Below are positions 13,285-21,569 of a DNA stretch of 25,307 nt, one piece after another; the first letter of the stretch is position 1, and every line of letters starts with the position of its first letter. Below the pieces are notes generated by a model. That model worked only from the letters and a program-made list of their open reading frames with translations, was not told the DNA's origin and did no database searches. This stretch comes from an uncultured Pseudomonas sp. (GTDB lineage Bacteria; Pseudomonadota; Gammaproteobacteria; Pseudomonadales; Pseudomonadaceae): positions 1 to 25,307 of the forward strand of contig NZ_CAMPHN010000055.1 in NCBI RefSeq assembly GCF_946885885.1, read 5' to 3'. The translations under genes were made by a program, and so were the position numbers.

Positions 13285-14928
13285 ATGACTGATAACAAGA
13301 ATAAAACCGAACCCCAGCTGATCAGCGGTCCGGAAAGCCAACGCATCTTCGAAGGACTCAATCGCGGCATGTCGCGTCGCGACGCGCTACGCATGCTGGG
13401 TCTGGCCGGCATCGCGGTAGCTGGCGCGAGCAGCCTGTTCGGCCCGGCGGGTGAGGTGTTCGCCTCGACTGCCACAGGCAACGGCAAGGGCAAGCGCGGT
13501 GGCCGCATCAAGGTCGCCAGCGCCACCAGCTCCACCGCCGATACGCTGGATCCGGCCAAGGGCGGGAACTACACCGACTATTGCCGCCACAACATGTTCT
13601 ACAACGGCCTGACCAGGTTGGACGATCAGCTGGCGCCGCAGATGGCCCTGGCCGAATCGTTCGACACCAGCGACGCGATCTCCTGGACCATCAAGCTGCG
13701 CAAGGACGTGGTGTTCCATGACGGCAAGCCGTTCACCTCGGCCGACGTGGTCTACACGCTGAACCGCCACAAGGTGCCGGAGCTCGGCTCCAAGGTGCTG
13801 ACCATCGCCAAGCAGCTCGAGGAGGTGAAGGCCGTCGGCCCGCACGAGGTGCAGATCCGCCTGGCCAGCGCCAACGCCGACCTGCCGGCCCTGCTCGCCA
13901 CCACGCATTTCCTCATCGTGCGTGACGGCACCACCGATTTCACCCTTGCCAACGGCACCGGGCCGTTCAAGTGCGCCGAGTTCCAGCCGGGTGTGCGTTC
14001 GATCGCCAAGCGCAACGACAGCTACTGGAAGCCGGGTCTGCCTTACCTCGACGAGATCGAGTTCTTCGCCATCCCCGACGAGGCCGCGCGCATCAGCGCA
14101 TTGCTGGCCGGCGACGTCGACCTGATCAACCCGGTCAACCCGCGTTCGGTTTCGCGCATCCAGGACAACCCCAAGGTCGCCCTGATGGAGACCAAGACCG
14201 GTGGCTACACCGACCTGGTACTGCGCGACGAACTGGGCCCGGTACAGAACCCGGACTTCGTCCTGGCCATGAAGCACCTGCTCGATCGCAAGCAGATCAA
14301 TCGGGTCGCCTTCCGCGGTTACGGCACCATCGCCAACGATCAGCCGATCGCCCCGAGCAACCGTTACTACTTCGCCGGTCTGCCGCAACGCGAGTTCGAC
14401 CCGGAGAAGGCCAAGTTCCACCTGCAGAAATCCGGCATGGCCGGACGCACCCTGCCCCTGGTGTGTTCCGATGCCGCCACCGGCTCGGTGGATATCGCCC
14501 AGTTGCTGCAGCTGTCGGGCCAGCAGATCGGCCTCAAGCTCGATATCAAGCGGGTGCCGTCGGACGGCTACTGGTCCAACCACTGGATGAAGCACCCGCT
14601 GGGCTTCGGCAACATCGGTGCGCGGCCGACCGCGGACCTGTTGTTCAGCCTGTTCTTCCAGTCCGACGCCGGCATGAACGAGTCGGGCTGGAAGAACGAG
14701 CAGTTCGACCAGTTGCTGCACGCCGCCCGCGGCGAGACCGACGAGGCCAAGCGCAAGCAGATGTACGCCGACATGCAGGTGTTGGTGCATGAGCATTGCG
14801 GCATCGGTATCCCGCAGTTCAACAGCAGCCTCGATGGCCACAACGCCAAGCTGAAAGGACTCTCGCCTCATCCGCTCGGCGGTCTGATGGGCTACATGTT
14901 CGCCGAACACGTCTGGCTGGATGCCTGA
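13285..14928 (+). CDS. Tat-exported ABC substrate-binding protein (peptide/opine SBP_bac_5 family)
   Basis: The 547-residue family 5 solute-binding protein starts with an unusual long n-region (~29 residues), then a twin-arginine motif MSRRDALRML (Arg31-Arg32), a mild hydrophobic stretch LGLAGIAVAGASSLF and a probable cleavage after VFA (about residue 60). The mature part has the family blocks DTLDPAKGG, LAPQMALAESF, VVFHDGKPFTSADVVYTLNR and NGTGPFKCAEFQPG. Family 5 proteins bind di/oligopeptides, opines, nickel or glycosides. A Tat rather than Sec signal implies folded export. It heads the permease-ATPase-dehydrogenase unit, and a hairpin after it (14949-14976) may give it higher mRNA levels than the genes downstream. 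The ligand is probably the amino compound degraded by the locus. Confidence 0.9.
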   Translation: MTDNKNKTEPQLISGPESQRIFEGLNRGMSRRDALRMLGLAGIAVAGASSLFGPAGEVFASTATGNGKGKRGGRIKVASATSSTADTLDPAKGGNYTDYCRHNMFYNGLTRLDDQLAPQMALAESFDTSDAISWTIKLRKDVVFHDGKPFTSADVVYTLNRHKVPELGSKVLTIAKQLEEVKAVGPHEVQIRLASANADLPALLATTHFLIVRDGTTDFTLANGTGPFKCAEFQPGVRSIAKRNDSYWKPGLPYLDEIEFFAIPDEAARISALLAGDVDLINPVNPRSVSRIQDNPKVALMETKTGGYTDLVLRDELGPVQNPDFVLAMKHLLDRKQINRVAFRGYGTIANDQPIAPSNRYYFAGLPQREFDPEKAKFHLQKSGMAGRTLPLVCSDAATGSVDIAQLLQLSGQQIGLKLDIKRVPSDGYWSNHWMKHPLGFGNIGARPTADLLFSLFFQSDAGMNESGWKNEQFDQLLHAARGETDEAKRKQMYADMQVLVHEHCGIGIPQFNSSLDGHNAKLKGLSPHPLGGLMGYMFAEHVWLDA

Positions 14929-14948
14929 CGCAGGTTCGATAACCAAGG

Positions 14949-14976
14949 CGCCGCCTGCAGGGTCGTGCAGGCGGCG
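14949..14976 (+). promoter_or_regulatory. Stable hairpin between binding-protein and permease genes
   Basis: CGCCGCCTGCA (14949-14959) pairs perfectly over 11 bp with TGCAGGCGGCG (14966-14976), loop GGGTCG. There is no T-run after it, so full termination is unlikely. Such hairpins after binding-protein genes in ABC operons often protect the upstream mRNA or cause partial termination, keeping the binding protein in excess. The GAAAAGGG ribosome site of the next gene follows 8-15 bp later. Confidence 0.65.
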
Positions 14977-14999
14977 TCATATAAGAAAAGGGTTCAGTT

Positions 15000-15953
15000 A
15001 TGAACAGCACCATTGCGCGCCTTGTGATTGGTCGATTGGCGGTAGGCGTGCTCACGCTGCTTATCGTCTCGCTGGTGGTCTACTTCCTCACCAGCCTGCT
15101 GCCCGGCGATGCGGTTCAGGAGCAGCTCGGCCAGGAAGCGACCCCGGAAGCGGTGGCGGCCCTGCGCGCGCAGCTCGGCCTGGACCAGCCGGTGTACCTG
15201 CGTTACCTCTACTGGCTGGGCGGTCTGGTCACCGGCGATCCCGGTATCTCCCTGGTCAACGGCATGGCGGTCGACGAAATGATCGCGGGCCGGCTGCCTA
15301 ACAGCCTGCGCCTGGCAGCGGTCGCGGCGCTGGTCTCGGTGCCCCTGGCGCTGACCATCGGCATTCTCTCGGCGATGTACCGCGGTTCGATCTTCGACCG
15401 CTACAGCAACATGGCGGCGGTGTTCGCCGTGTCCGTACCGGAATTTCTGATCGCCACCATCGCCGTGCTGATCTTCGCGGTGAAGCTGGGCTGGTTGTCG
15501 GCGTTGTCGCGCGACGTCGAGGTCGAGACGCTCGGCGAACTGCTCCGTGTTTACGCCATGCCGGTGCTGACCCTGTGCTGCGTGCTGACCGCACAGATGG
15601 CGCGCATGACTCGCGCCGCAGTGATCGATCAGCTCAGCAGCTCCTACGTCGAAATGGCCATCCTCAAAGGGGCGCGACCGATCCGCGTGGTGTTGCGCCA
15701 TGCGCTGCCCAACGCCATCGGGCCGATCGCCAACGCCGTGGCGCTGAGCCTGTCGTACCTGCTCGGCGGCGTGGTCATCGTCGAGTCGATCTTCAACTAT
15801 CCGGGCGTCGCGACGCTGTTGGTCAACGGCGTGATCACCCGCGATATCCCGCTGGTACAGGCGTGCGTGATGTTGTTTAGCCTTGGTTTTCTGGTGCTGG
15901 TGCTGCTCGCCGACCTCTGTGCAATCCTTTCCAACCCGAGGCTGCGTAAATGA
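15000..15953 (+). CDS. ABC transporter permease 1 (DppB-like)
   Basis: The 317-residue inner-membrane protein has six predicted helices, the first at about 8-32 (IGRLAVGVLTLLIVSLVVYFLTSLLPGD). The C-terminal half has the ATPase-coupling EAA loop (about 215-240: VEMAILKGARPIRVVLRHALPNAIGP). The LTSLLPGD opening and the family EQLGQEATPEAVAALRAQLGLDQP periplasmic block are standard for DppB/OppB. AAAAGGG lies just before ATG 15000. Its TGA overlaps the ATG of the next permease by 4 bp (ATGA), indicating translational coupling. Confidence 0.93.
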   Translation: MNSTIARLVIGRLAVGVLTLLIVSLVVYFLTSLLPGDAVQEQLGQEATPEAVAALRAQLGLDQPVYLRYLYWLGGLVTGDPGISLVNGMAVDEMIAGRLPNSLRLAAVAALVSVPLALTIGILSAMYRGSIFDRYSNMAAVFAVSVPEFLIATIAVLIFAVKLGWLSALSRDVEVETLGELLRVYAMPVLTLCCVLTAQMARMTRAAVIDQLSSSYVEMAILKGARPIRVVLRHALPNAIGPIANAVALSLSYLLGGVVIVESIFNYPGVATLLVNGVITRDIPLVQACVMLFSLGFLVLVLLADLCAILSNPRLRK

Positions 15954-16876
15954 AACCGAACACTATTCCACCGAAAGCGAGCGTAGCGGGCGGCAGGGGT
16001 AACATGCTGCCGGCGGATGAACTGGTGAACGACAAGGCGCCCGCCGTTGTGACCCGCAAGCGCCGCTTCTCGCTGTCCGTCGGCGGCTTCATCGGTCTGC
16101 TGCTCGTGCTGTTCTGGGGACTGATGGCCTTTATCGGTCCGCTGATCGCGCCTCACGATGCCAACGCCCTGGTCAGCGAAGACTTCTTCGGCCCGCTCAG
16201 CCTGGAGTATCCGCTGGGTACCGATTTCCTGGGCCGCGACATTCTCAGCCGGCTGCTGCACGGGGCGCCCTACACCATTGGCGTGGCCTTGCTGGGCACG
16301 ACGCTGGCCTGCGCGGCCGGTTTGGTTCTGGCCCTGGTGGCGGCTGCCTCCGGCGGTTGGATCGATGCAACCATAAGCCGCATCCAGGACACGCTGATCG
16401 CCATCCCCAACAAGATCTTCGCCCTGCTGATGGTGGCCTCGTTCGGCTCCTCGGTACCGGTGTTGCTGTTGATGGCTGCCTTCGCCTATATGCCGGGCTC
16501 ATTCCGTATCGCCCGTGCCTCGGCGGTGAACGTGATGACCATGGACTTCGTCCGGGTCGCCCGCACCCGTGGCGAGGCCATGCCCTACATCATCTTCATC
16601 GAGGTGCTGCCGAACATGCTGCGCCCGGTGCTGACCGACTTCGGCCTGCGCTTCGTCTACGTGGTGCTGCTGCTCAGCGCGATGAGCTTCCTCGGTCTGG
16701 GCATCCAGCCGCCGGATGCCGACTGGGGCTCGCTGGTGCGCGAGAACATCCTCGGCCTGGGCGAGGGCGCGCCGGCCGTGCTGGTACCGGCGGTGGCCAT
16801 CGCTACCCTGACCATGGGGGTCAACCTGCTCATCGACAGCTTCGGCGGTCGGTCCAAGCGCGAGACGGAGAAGTGA
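15950..16876 (+). CDS. ABC transporter permease 2 (DppC-like)
   Basis: The 308-residue protein has a hydrophilic cytoplasmic N-terminus of about 43 residues, a first helix FIGLLLVLFWGLMAFIGPLIAP, the DppC/OppC signature PLGTDFLGRDILSRLLHGA and the EAA loop FVRVARTRGEAMPYIIFIEVLPN (about 198-220). It pairs with the DppB-like permease to form the translocation channel. ATG 15950 overlaps the previous stop, and the ATPase gene starts 1 bp after its TGA. Confidence 0.93.
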   Translation: MKPNTIPPKASVAGGRGNMLPADELVNDKAPAVVTRKRRFSLSVGGFIGLLLVLFWGLMAFIGPLIAPHDANALVSEDFFGPLSLEYPLGTDFLGRDILSRLLHGAPYTIGVALLGTTLACAAGLVLALVAAASGGWIDATISRIQDTLIAIPNKIFALLMVASFGSSVPVLLLMAAFAYMPGSFRIARASAVNVMTMDFVRVARTRGEAMPYIIFIEVLPNMLRPVLTDFGLRFVYVVLLLSAMSFLGLGIQPPDADWGSLVRENILGLGEGAPAVLVPAVAIATLTMGVNLLIDSFGGRSKRETEK

Positions 16877-16877
16877 G

Positions 16878-18707
16878 ATGAACGAAATCGTCAGGGTAAG
16901 CGGTCTGCGAGTGGCCGCACGCAACGAAGAGGGCATCGACGTACCTATCGTGCACGGTGCCGATTTCAGCCTGAACAAGGGCGAGGTACTGGCGCTGATC
17001 GGCGAGTCCGGTTCGGGCAAGAGCACCATCGCGCTGTCTCTGATGGGCTACGCGCGCGCCGGCTGCCGTATCGTCGGCGGCTCGGTGCGCATTGGCGACG
17101 TCGACGTGCTCAAGCTGTCGAACGCTGAGCTGGCCAAGCTGCGTGGACGCACCGTGTCCTATATCGCGCAGAGTGCGGCCGCGGCATTCAATCCGTCCAA
17201 GAGCATCATGGATCAGGTGATCGAAAGCGCGCTGATCCACGGCGTTCTGTCGCGCAAGCAGGCGCAGGCCAAGGCCGTCGAGCTGTTCCGGGAGCTGGCG
17301 CTGCCGGAACCGGAACGCATCGGTGCGCGTTATCCGCACCAGGTCTCGGGTGGGCAGTTGCAGCGGCTGATGGCGGCGATGGCGCTGATTACCGATCCGG
17401 CGCTGGTGATCCTCGACGAGCCGACCACGGCGTTGGATGTCACCACCCAGATCGAAGTGCTGCGGGCTTTCAAAAAGGTGGTCCGTGAACGCGGCACCAC
17501 GGCAATCTACGTGTCCCACGACCTCGCGGTGGTGGCGCAGATGGCCGACCGCATCGTCGTCCTGCGTGACGGCCAGATCCAAGAAAACAACAGCACCGAG
17601 CAGATCCTCGAAGAGCCCGACCACCCCTATACCCGCAGCCTGCTGGCGGCGATAAAACCGGCAGCGCAAAGCGGCAGCGAGTATGAAATCGTCCCGGAGG
17701 AGGAAGGCCTGCTGCTCGAGGTGCGCGGCCTGGAGATCTGCTACGGCACCAAGAAGGTGCTGCACGAGGTCGATCTGAAGATCCGCCGCGGCGAGGCGGT
17801 GGGGGTGATCGGCGAGTCCGGCTCGGGCAAGACCACCCTGGCGCAGGCCATCGCCGGCCTGGCGGAGCCGTCGGCCGGGCACATTCTGCTGGACGGCCAG
17901 CCGCTCAGCCGCTCGCTGTCCGGCCGTACCCGCGAGCAGTTCCGTCGTATTCAATTCGTGTTCCAGAACGCCGATACGGCGCTCAATCCGAAGCACAGCA
18001 TCGAACAGATCCTCGGTCGTCCGCTGCGTTTCTATCACGGCATGAAGGGCGCGCAGCAGCAACGGCGGATCGCCGAGCTGATGGAGCTGGTGCAGTTGCC
18101 GGCGAGCATCGCGCAGCGCCTGCCGGGCGAGTTGTCCGGCGGGCAGAAGCAGCGGGTCAACCTGGCACGGGCGCTGGCGGCGGAGCCGGATCTGATTCTC
18201 TGCGACGAGGTCACCTCGGCGCTGGATACCGTGGTGGGCGCGGCGATCCTCGAACTGCTGCGCGATTTACGCCGCGAACTGGGGGTCTCCTACCTGTTCA
18301 TCAGCCACGACATATCCACCGTGCGCGCGCTGTGCGACGACATCGTGGTGATGTACAGCGGGCACAAGGTCGAGGCCGGCAACCAGCAGTCCTTCGCCCA
18401 GGTGCCGTTCCATCCTTACACCGACCTGCTGATCAATTCGGTGCCGGAGCTGCGCCAGGGCTGGCTGGAAAACTGCGGGGCCAACCACGGCGCGCTGCCG
18501 CGAATCGGCGAGCCGGCCGCCGGGGTCAAGCTCTGCCCGTTCCTCAATCGATGCCCGGTGCGTATCGACGGGCTGTGCAACCGCAGAACGCCGCCACGAC
18601 GAAGCATCGCCGGTGGCAGCGAGGTTCTGTGCCACCACGAAAGTGCCGAGCTGCTCAAGGCGCAGCAAGGTGTGAGCAATATCAAACTTGTGGGTACCTA
18701 CGCATGA
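16878..18707 (+). CDS. Fused double ABC ATPase (DppD-DppF-like)
   Basis: The 609-residue protein carries two complete nucleotide-binding domains, where many peptide systems have two separate genes. Domain 1 has Walker A GESGSGKST (42-50), signature VSGGQLQR and Walker B LVILDEPTTALDV. Domain 2 has Walker A GESGSGKTT (about 312-320), signature LSGGQKQR and Walker B LILCDEVTSALD. Domain 2 has Cys-Asp-Glu in place of Leu-Asp-Glu, still with the catalytic Glu. The C-terminus has the oligopeptide-transporter Cys-rich tail (LCPFLNRCP, GLCNRR, VLCHHE), able to hold an Fe-S cluster. It powers the permeases above, and its stop overlaps the start of the 2Fe-2S gene, so transport and oxidation are translated as one unit. 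Confidence 0.93.
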   Translation: MNEIVRVSGLRVAARNEEGIDVPIVHGADFSLNKGEVLALIGESGSGKSTIALSLMGYARAGCRIVGGSVRIGDVDVLKLSNAELAKLRGRTVSYIAQSAAAAFNPSKSIMDQVIESALIHGVLSRKQAQAKAVELFRELALPEPERIGARYPHQVSGGQLQRLMAAMALITDPALVILDEPTTALDVTTQIEVLRAFKKVVRERGTTAIYVSHDLAVVAQMADRIVVLRDGQIQENNSTEQILEEPDHPYTRSLLAAIKPAAQSGSEYEIVPEEEGLLLEVRGLEICYGTKKVLHEVDLKIRRGEAVGVIGESGSGKTTLAQAIAGLAEPSAGHILLDGQPLSRSLSGRTREQFRRIQFVFQNADTALNPKHSIEQILGRPLRFYHGMKGAQQQRRIAELMELVQLPASIAQRLPGELSGGQKQRVNLARALAAEPDLILCDEVTSALDTVVGAAILELLRDLRRELGVSYLFISHDISTVRALCDDIVVMYSGHKVEAGNQQSFAQVPFHPYTDLLINSVPELRQGWLENCGANHGALPRIGEPAAGVKLCPFLNRCPVRIDGLCNRRTPPRRSIAGGSEVLCHHESAELLKAQQGVSNIKLVGTYA

Positions 18708-19012
18708 ATGCGCGTTTCGTACGTTTGGCCGAGCATAAGCGGTCAACTGTCAGGCTGATGGTCGATGGCGAGCCCATCGAGGCCTTGCAGGGCGACACCC
18801 TGATGGTCGCGCTGCTGACCCGGGTGGCGGCGCTGCGCGAGTCGGAATTCGATCCGGGCCGGCGCGCTGGCTTCTGCCTGATGGGCGCGTGCCAGGACTG
18901 CTGGGTCTGGACCCGCAGTGGCGAGCGCCTGCGCGCCTGCTCCAATGAAGTCCGCGAAGGGCTGGATATCGTGACTAAACAACCGGAGGCAATATGGCCG
19001 CTGCGTGGTTGA
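18704..19012 (+). CDS. (2Fe-2S)-binding small subunit of a FAD-linked dehydrogenase (HcnA-like)
   Basis: The 102-residue protein has a ferredoxin-like fold with Cys58, Cys63, Cys66 and Cys79 (FCLMGACQDCWVW and LRACSNEV), the pattern of the 2Fe-2S small subunit in HcnA, octopine/nopaline oxidase and D-hydroxyproline dehydrogenase complexes. The frame is open further upstream, but ATG 18704 (ATGA overlap with the ATPase stop) gives the family length. It overlaps the next gene by 19 bp. It should shuttle electrons between the two flavin subunits or to the respiratory chain. Confidence 0.9.
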   Translation: MNARFVRLAEHKRSTVRLMVDGEPIEALQGDTLMVALLTRVAALRESEFDPGRRAGFCLMGACQDCWVWTRSGERLRACSNEVREGLDIVTKQPEAIWPLRG

Positions 19013-20418
19013 AAGACGTCGATAAAGACGCTGTGCGCGTGGTGATAGTCGGTGCCGGCCCGGCCGGTACGCGCTGCGCCGAAACCCTGGTGGCCGCCGG
19101 CATCCGGCCGATCGTACTGGACGAAAATCGCCGCGACGGCGGGCAGATCTACCGCCGCCAGCCCGAGGGTTTCCGCCGCGATTACGCCACCCTCTACGGC
19201 AGTGAGGCGGACAAGGCCAAGGCGCTGCACGACAGCTTCGACCGCCTGCGCGAGCAGATCGATTACCGCCCCGACACCCTGGTCTGGAGTCTGACGCCGG
19301 GCCAGCTGCACTGCGTCAGCCAGGGTAGGCATACGAGCGTCGATTACGACGCGCTGATTCTCTGCACCGGCGCCACCGACCGGCTGATGCCGGTCGCGGG
19401 TTGGCAGCTGGCCGGCGCGTATAGCCTGGGCGGCGCGCAGATCGCCCTGAAGGCACAGGCGGTGTCCATCGGCCATCAGGTGGTGTTCATGGGCAGCGGG
19501 CCGCTGCTGTACCTGGTCGCCAGCCAGTATCTGAAGGCCGGCGCCAAGGTGGCCGCGGTGCTCGATACCTCGCCGCTGCGTAAGCGCATCGCGGCCCTGC
19601 CCAAATTGCTCGCCCGCCCCGCGGTGCTGTTCACTGGCATGAAGCTGCTGGCCAAGCTCTATCTGGCGGGTATCCCGGTGCATCTGGGGGTCGAGCCGCA
19701 GCAGCTGGAGGGCGATGCGAGTACAGGCGTCAGTGGCGTGCGGGTGCGCACGGCACGGGGCGGCAGCCTGCAGGTCGACTGCGATGCGGTCGCCCTCGGC
19801 TATCACCTGCGGCCGGAAACCCAGTTGGCTGACCTCGCCGGTTGCCGTATGCGCTTTCATGAGCCATCGCAGCAGTGGGTGCTGGACATCGACGAACAGG
19901 GCCGCACCTCGGTCGAGGGCGTGTATGCCGCCGGCGACGGTACGCGGATTCGCGGCGCCGATGCGGCGGAGCATGCCGGACGCCTGGTGGCGCTGGCCCT
20001 GTTGCAGGACCTGCAACAACCGGTGCATGGCGAAGCGCTGGCCTTGCAGCGTCGCGTCCTGACGGTGATGGATGAGTTCAGCAGTGGGCTCTACCAGGCC
20101 TTTCCCTGGCCGGCTGAGCAGGCCAAGGCCTTGCCGGACGATGCGATCGTCTGCCGTTGCGAAATGATCACCGCCGGCGAGTTGCGCGACGCGGTGCGCG
20201 GGAAGGGCGCCTGTGAAGTCAATCGTGCCAAGGCCTTCAGTCGGGTTGGTATGGGTCGCTGCCAGGGGCGTTATTGCTCGCACGCCGGCGCCGAGGTGAT
20301 CGCCGCGGCGGCTGGCGTCGCGGTCGAGCAGGTCGGCCGTCAGCGCGGCCAGGCGCCGGTCAAACCGTTGTCGATGCAGATCGAGGAAATCAAGTTGGTC
20401 GATGAGGTGTCGCCGTGA
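18994..20418 (+). CDS. FAD/NAD(P)-type large subunit with Cys-rich tail (HcnB/LhpB/OoxA-like)
   Basis: The 474-residue pyridine-nucleotide-disulphide-oxidoreductase-fold protein has an FAD motif VVIVGAGPAGTRCAE (GAGPAG 20-25), DENRRDGGQIYRR, a second dinucleotide motif VVFMGSGPLLYLVA and a late GVYAAGDGTRIRG FAD contact. The C-terminal domain has CRCEMITAGEL and GMGRCQGRYC, the BFD-like cysteine set that binds an Fe-S cluster. GGAGG at 18985-18989 sets ATG 18994. It is the electron-transfer partner in hetero-oligomeric amino acid dehydrogenases. Its stop overlaps the GTG of the next gene (GTGA). Confidence 0.9.
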   Translation: MAAAWLKDVDKDAVRVVIVGAGPAGTRCAETLVAAGIRPIVLDENRRDGGQIYRRQPEGFRRDYATLYGSEADKAKALHDSFDRLREQIDYRPDTLVWSLTPGQLHCVSQGRHTSVDYDALILCTGATDRLMPVAGWQLAGAYSLGGAQIALKAQAVSIGHQVVFMGSGPLLYLVASQYLKAGAKVAAVLDTSPLRKRIAALPKLLARPAVLFTGMKLLAKLYLAGIPVHLGVEPQQLEGDASTGVSGVRVRTARGGSLQVDCDAVALGYHLRPETQLADLAGCRMRFHEPSQQWVLDIDEQGRTSVEGVYAAGDGTRIRGADAAEHAGRLVALALLQDLQQPVHGEALALQRRVLTVMDEFSSGLYQAFPWPAEQAKALPDDAIVCRCEMITAGELRDAVRGKGACEVNRAKAFSRVGMGRCQGRYCSHAGAEVIAAAAGVAVEQVGRQRGQAPVKPLSMQIEEIKLVDEVSP

Positions 20419-21569
20419 GCGTTGAACAAACCGATGTACTGATAGTCGGCGGCGGCCTGATGGGCGCGGCCTCGGCATTCTTCCTGCGTCAGCGCGGGCG
20501 CTCGGTGGTGCTGCTGGAGCGGGACATGATCGGCCAGTACGCCAGTGGGGTGAATTTCGGCAACGTGCGCCGCCAGGGACGTTTCCTCGGTCAGCTGGAG
20601 CTGGCCAACCGCTCCTTCGCCCTCTGGAAGCGCCTGCCGCAGTTGATCGATGACGACCTGGAGTTCGTCGCCAGCGGTCAGATGCGTGTGTGCTACCGCG
20701 AGGAGCAGATCGCCGAGCTGGAGGCCTATGCGGCTGCCCCCGAAGCTCGAGAACTGGATCTGCAGATCTATCGCGGTCGCGAGTTGCATGAGCGCTTTCC
20801 GTTTCTCGGCCCCGAGGTCAAGGGCGGCTCCTATGCGCCGCACGATGGCCACGCCAACCCGCGTCTCGCCGCACCGGCCTTCGCCCGCGCGGCACGCCGG
20901 GCGGGCGCGCGCATCGAGGAAGGTTGCGAGGTGACCAGCGTAGAGAAGGTCGGCGGGCAGTTCCGGGTGACCACCCGCGACGGCCGCGAGTACCGCGCCG
21001 AGCAGGTGCTGATCACGGCCGGCGCCTGGGGCGAAAAGCTTTCCGCGCAGTTCGGTGAGCCGGTGCCGCTGATCGCCAAGGGACCGCAGATGTCGGTCAC
21101 CGAGCCGGTGCCCTACGCGCTGAAAACGGTAATCGGCGTCTACACCAAGATCCCCGAGGAAGTGCTGTACTTCCGCCAGATTCCCCGTGGCAACATCATC
21201 ATCGGCGGCTGCCACCACACCCAGCCGGACATGCTCAACCGCCGCGCCCACTTCGATCCGCAGAGCCTGCTCAAGCAGATGCAGCAGATGTGCCGGCTGG
21301 CGCCGCAGATGACCAAGCTGAACGTCATCCGTACCTGGAGCGGTATCGAGGGCTACGTGGCGGACTCGCTGCCGGTGATGGGCCCCAGCGGCCAGGTCGA
21401 CGGTCTGTATTACGCCTTCGGCTTCAGCGGCCACGGCTTCCAGCTCGGCCCTGGCGTGGGCGACGTGATGGCCGAGCTGATCAGTACCGGTAGCACCAGT
21501 ACCCTTATCACGCCCTTCCACATCAGTCGCTTCGCCAGCGTGGCCGAGCAGCGGAGCAAGGCATCGTGA
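20415..21569 (+). CDS. FAD-dependent catalytic subunit (HcnC/DAO-like amino acid dehydrogenase)
   Basis: The 384-residue D-amino-acid-oxidase-fold flavoprotein has VLIVGGGLMGAASAFF (GGGLMG 12-17), Glu35 in VVLLERDMIG, SGVNFGNVRRQGR and a C-terminal YAFGFSGHGFQLGPGVG. With the two genes before it, it completes the three-subunit set seen in hydrogen cyanide synthase, opine oxidases and D-hydroxyproline dehydrogenase; this subunit carries the substrate site. The start is GTG 20415, overlapping the previous stop, and the end again overlaps a GTG start. The adjacent peptide/opine transporter favours an opine-like or cyclic secondary amine over glycine. No hydroxyproline epimerase or deaminase gene is in the window. 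Confidence 0.9.
   Translation: MSVEQTDVLIVGGGLMGAASAFFLRQRGRSVVLLERDMIGQYASGVNFGNVRRQGRFLGQLELANRSFALWKRLPQLIDDDLEFVASGQMRVCYREEQIAELEAYAAAPEARELDLQIYRGRELHERFPFLGPEVKGGSYAPHDGHANPRLAAPAFARAARRAGARIEEGCEVTSVEKVGGQFRVTTRDGREYRAEQVLITAGAWGEKLSAQFGEPVPLIAKGPQMSVTEPVPYALKTVIGVYTKIPEEVLYFRQIPRGNIIIGGCHHTQPDMLNRRAHFDPQSLLKQMQQMCRLAPQMTKLNVIRTWSGIEGYVADSLPVMGPSGQVDGLYYAFGFSGHGFQLGPGVGDVMAELISTGSTSTLITPFHISRFASVAEQRSKAS

Noticed and set aside
13387..14946. A 519-residue minus-strand frame opposite the binding protein
   Set aside because: Shadow of a strongly supported gene; composition (His, Gln, Gly, Val) is typical of antisense GC-rich frames.
18682..20478. A 598-residue minus-strand frame opposite the dehydrogenase subunits
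   Set aside because: It spans several coupled genes and has no domain features.
18994..21569. Hydrogen cyanide synthase hcnBC
   Set aside because: The three-subunit order matches, but genuine hcnABC is not embedded behind a peptide-type ABC transporter and before an M20 deacylase; a dehydrogenase for an imported amino compound fits better.
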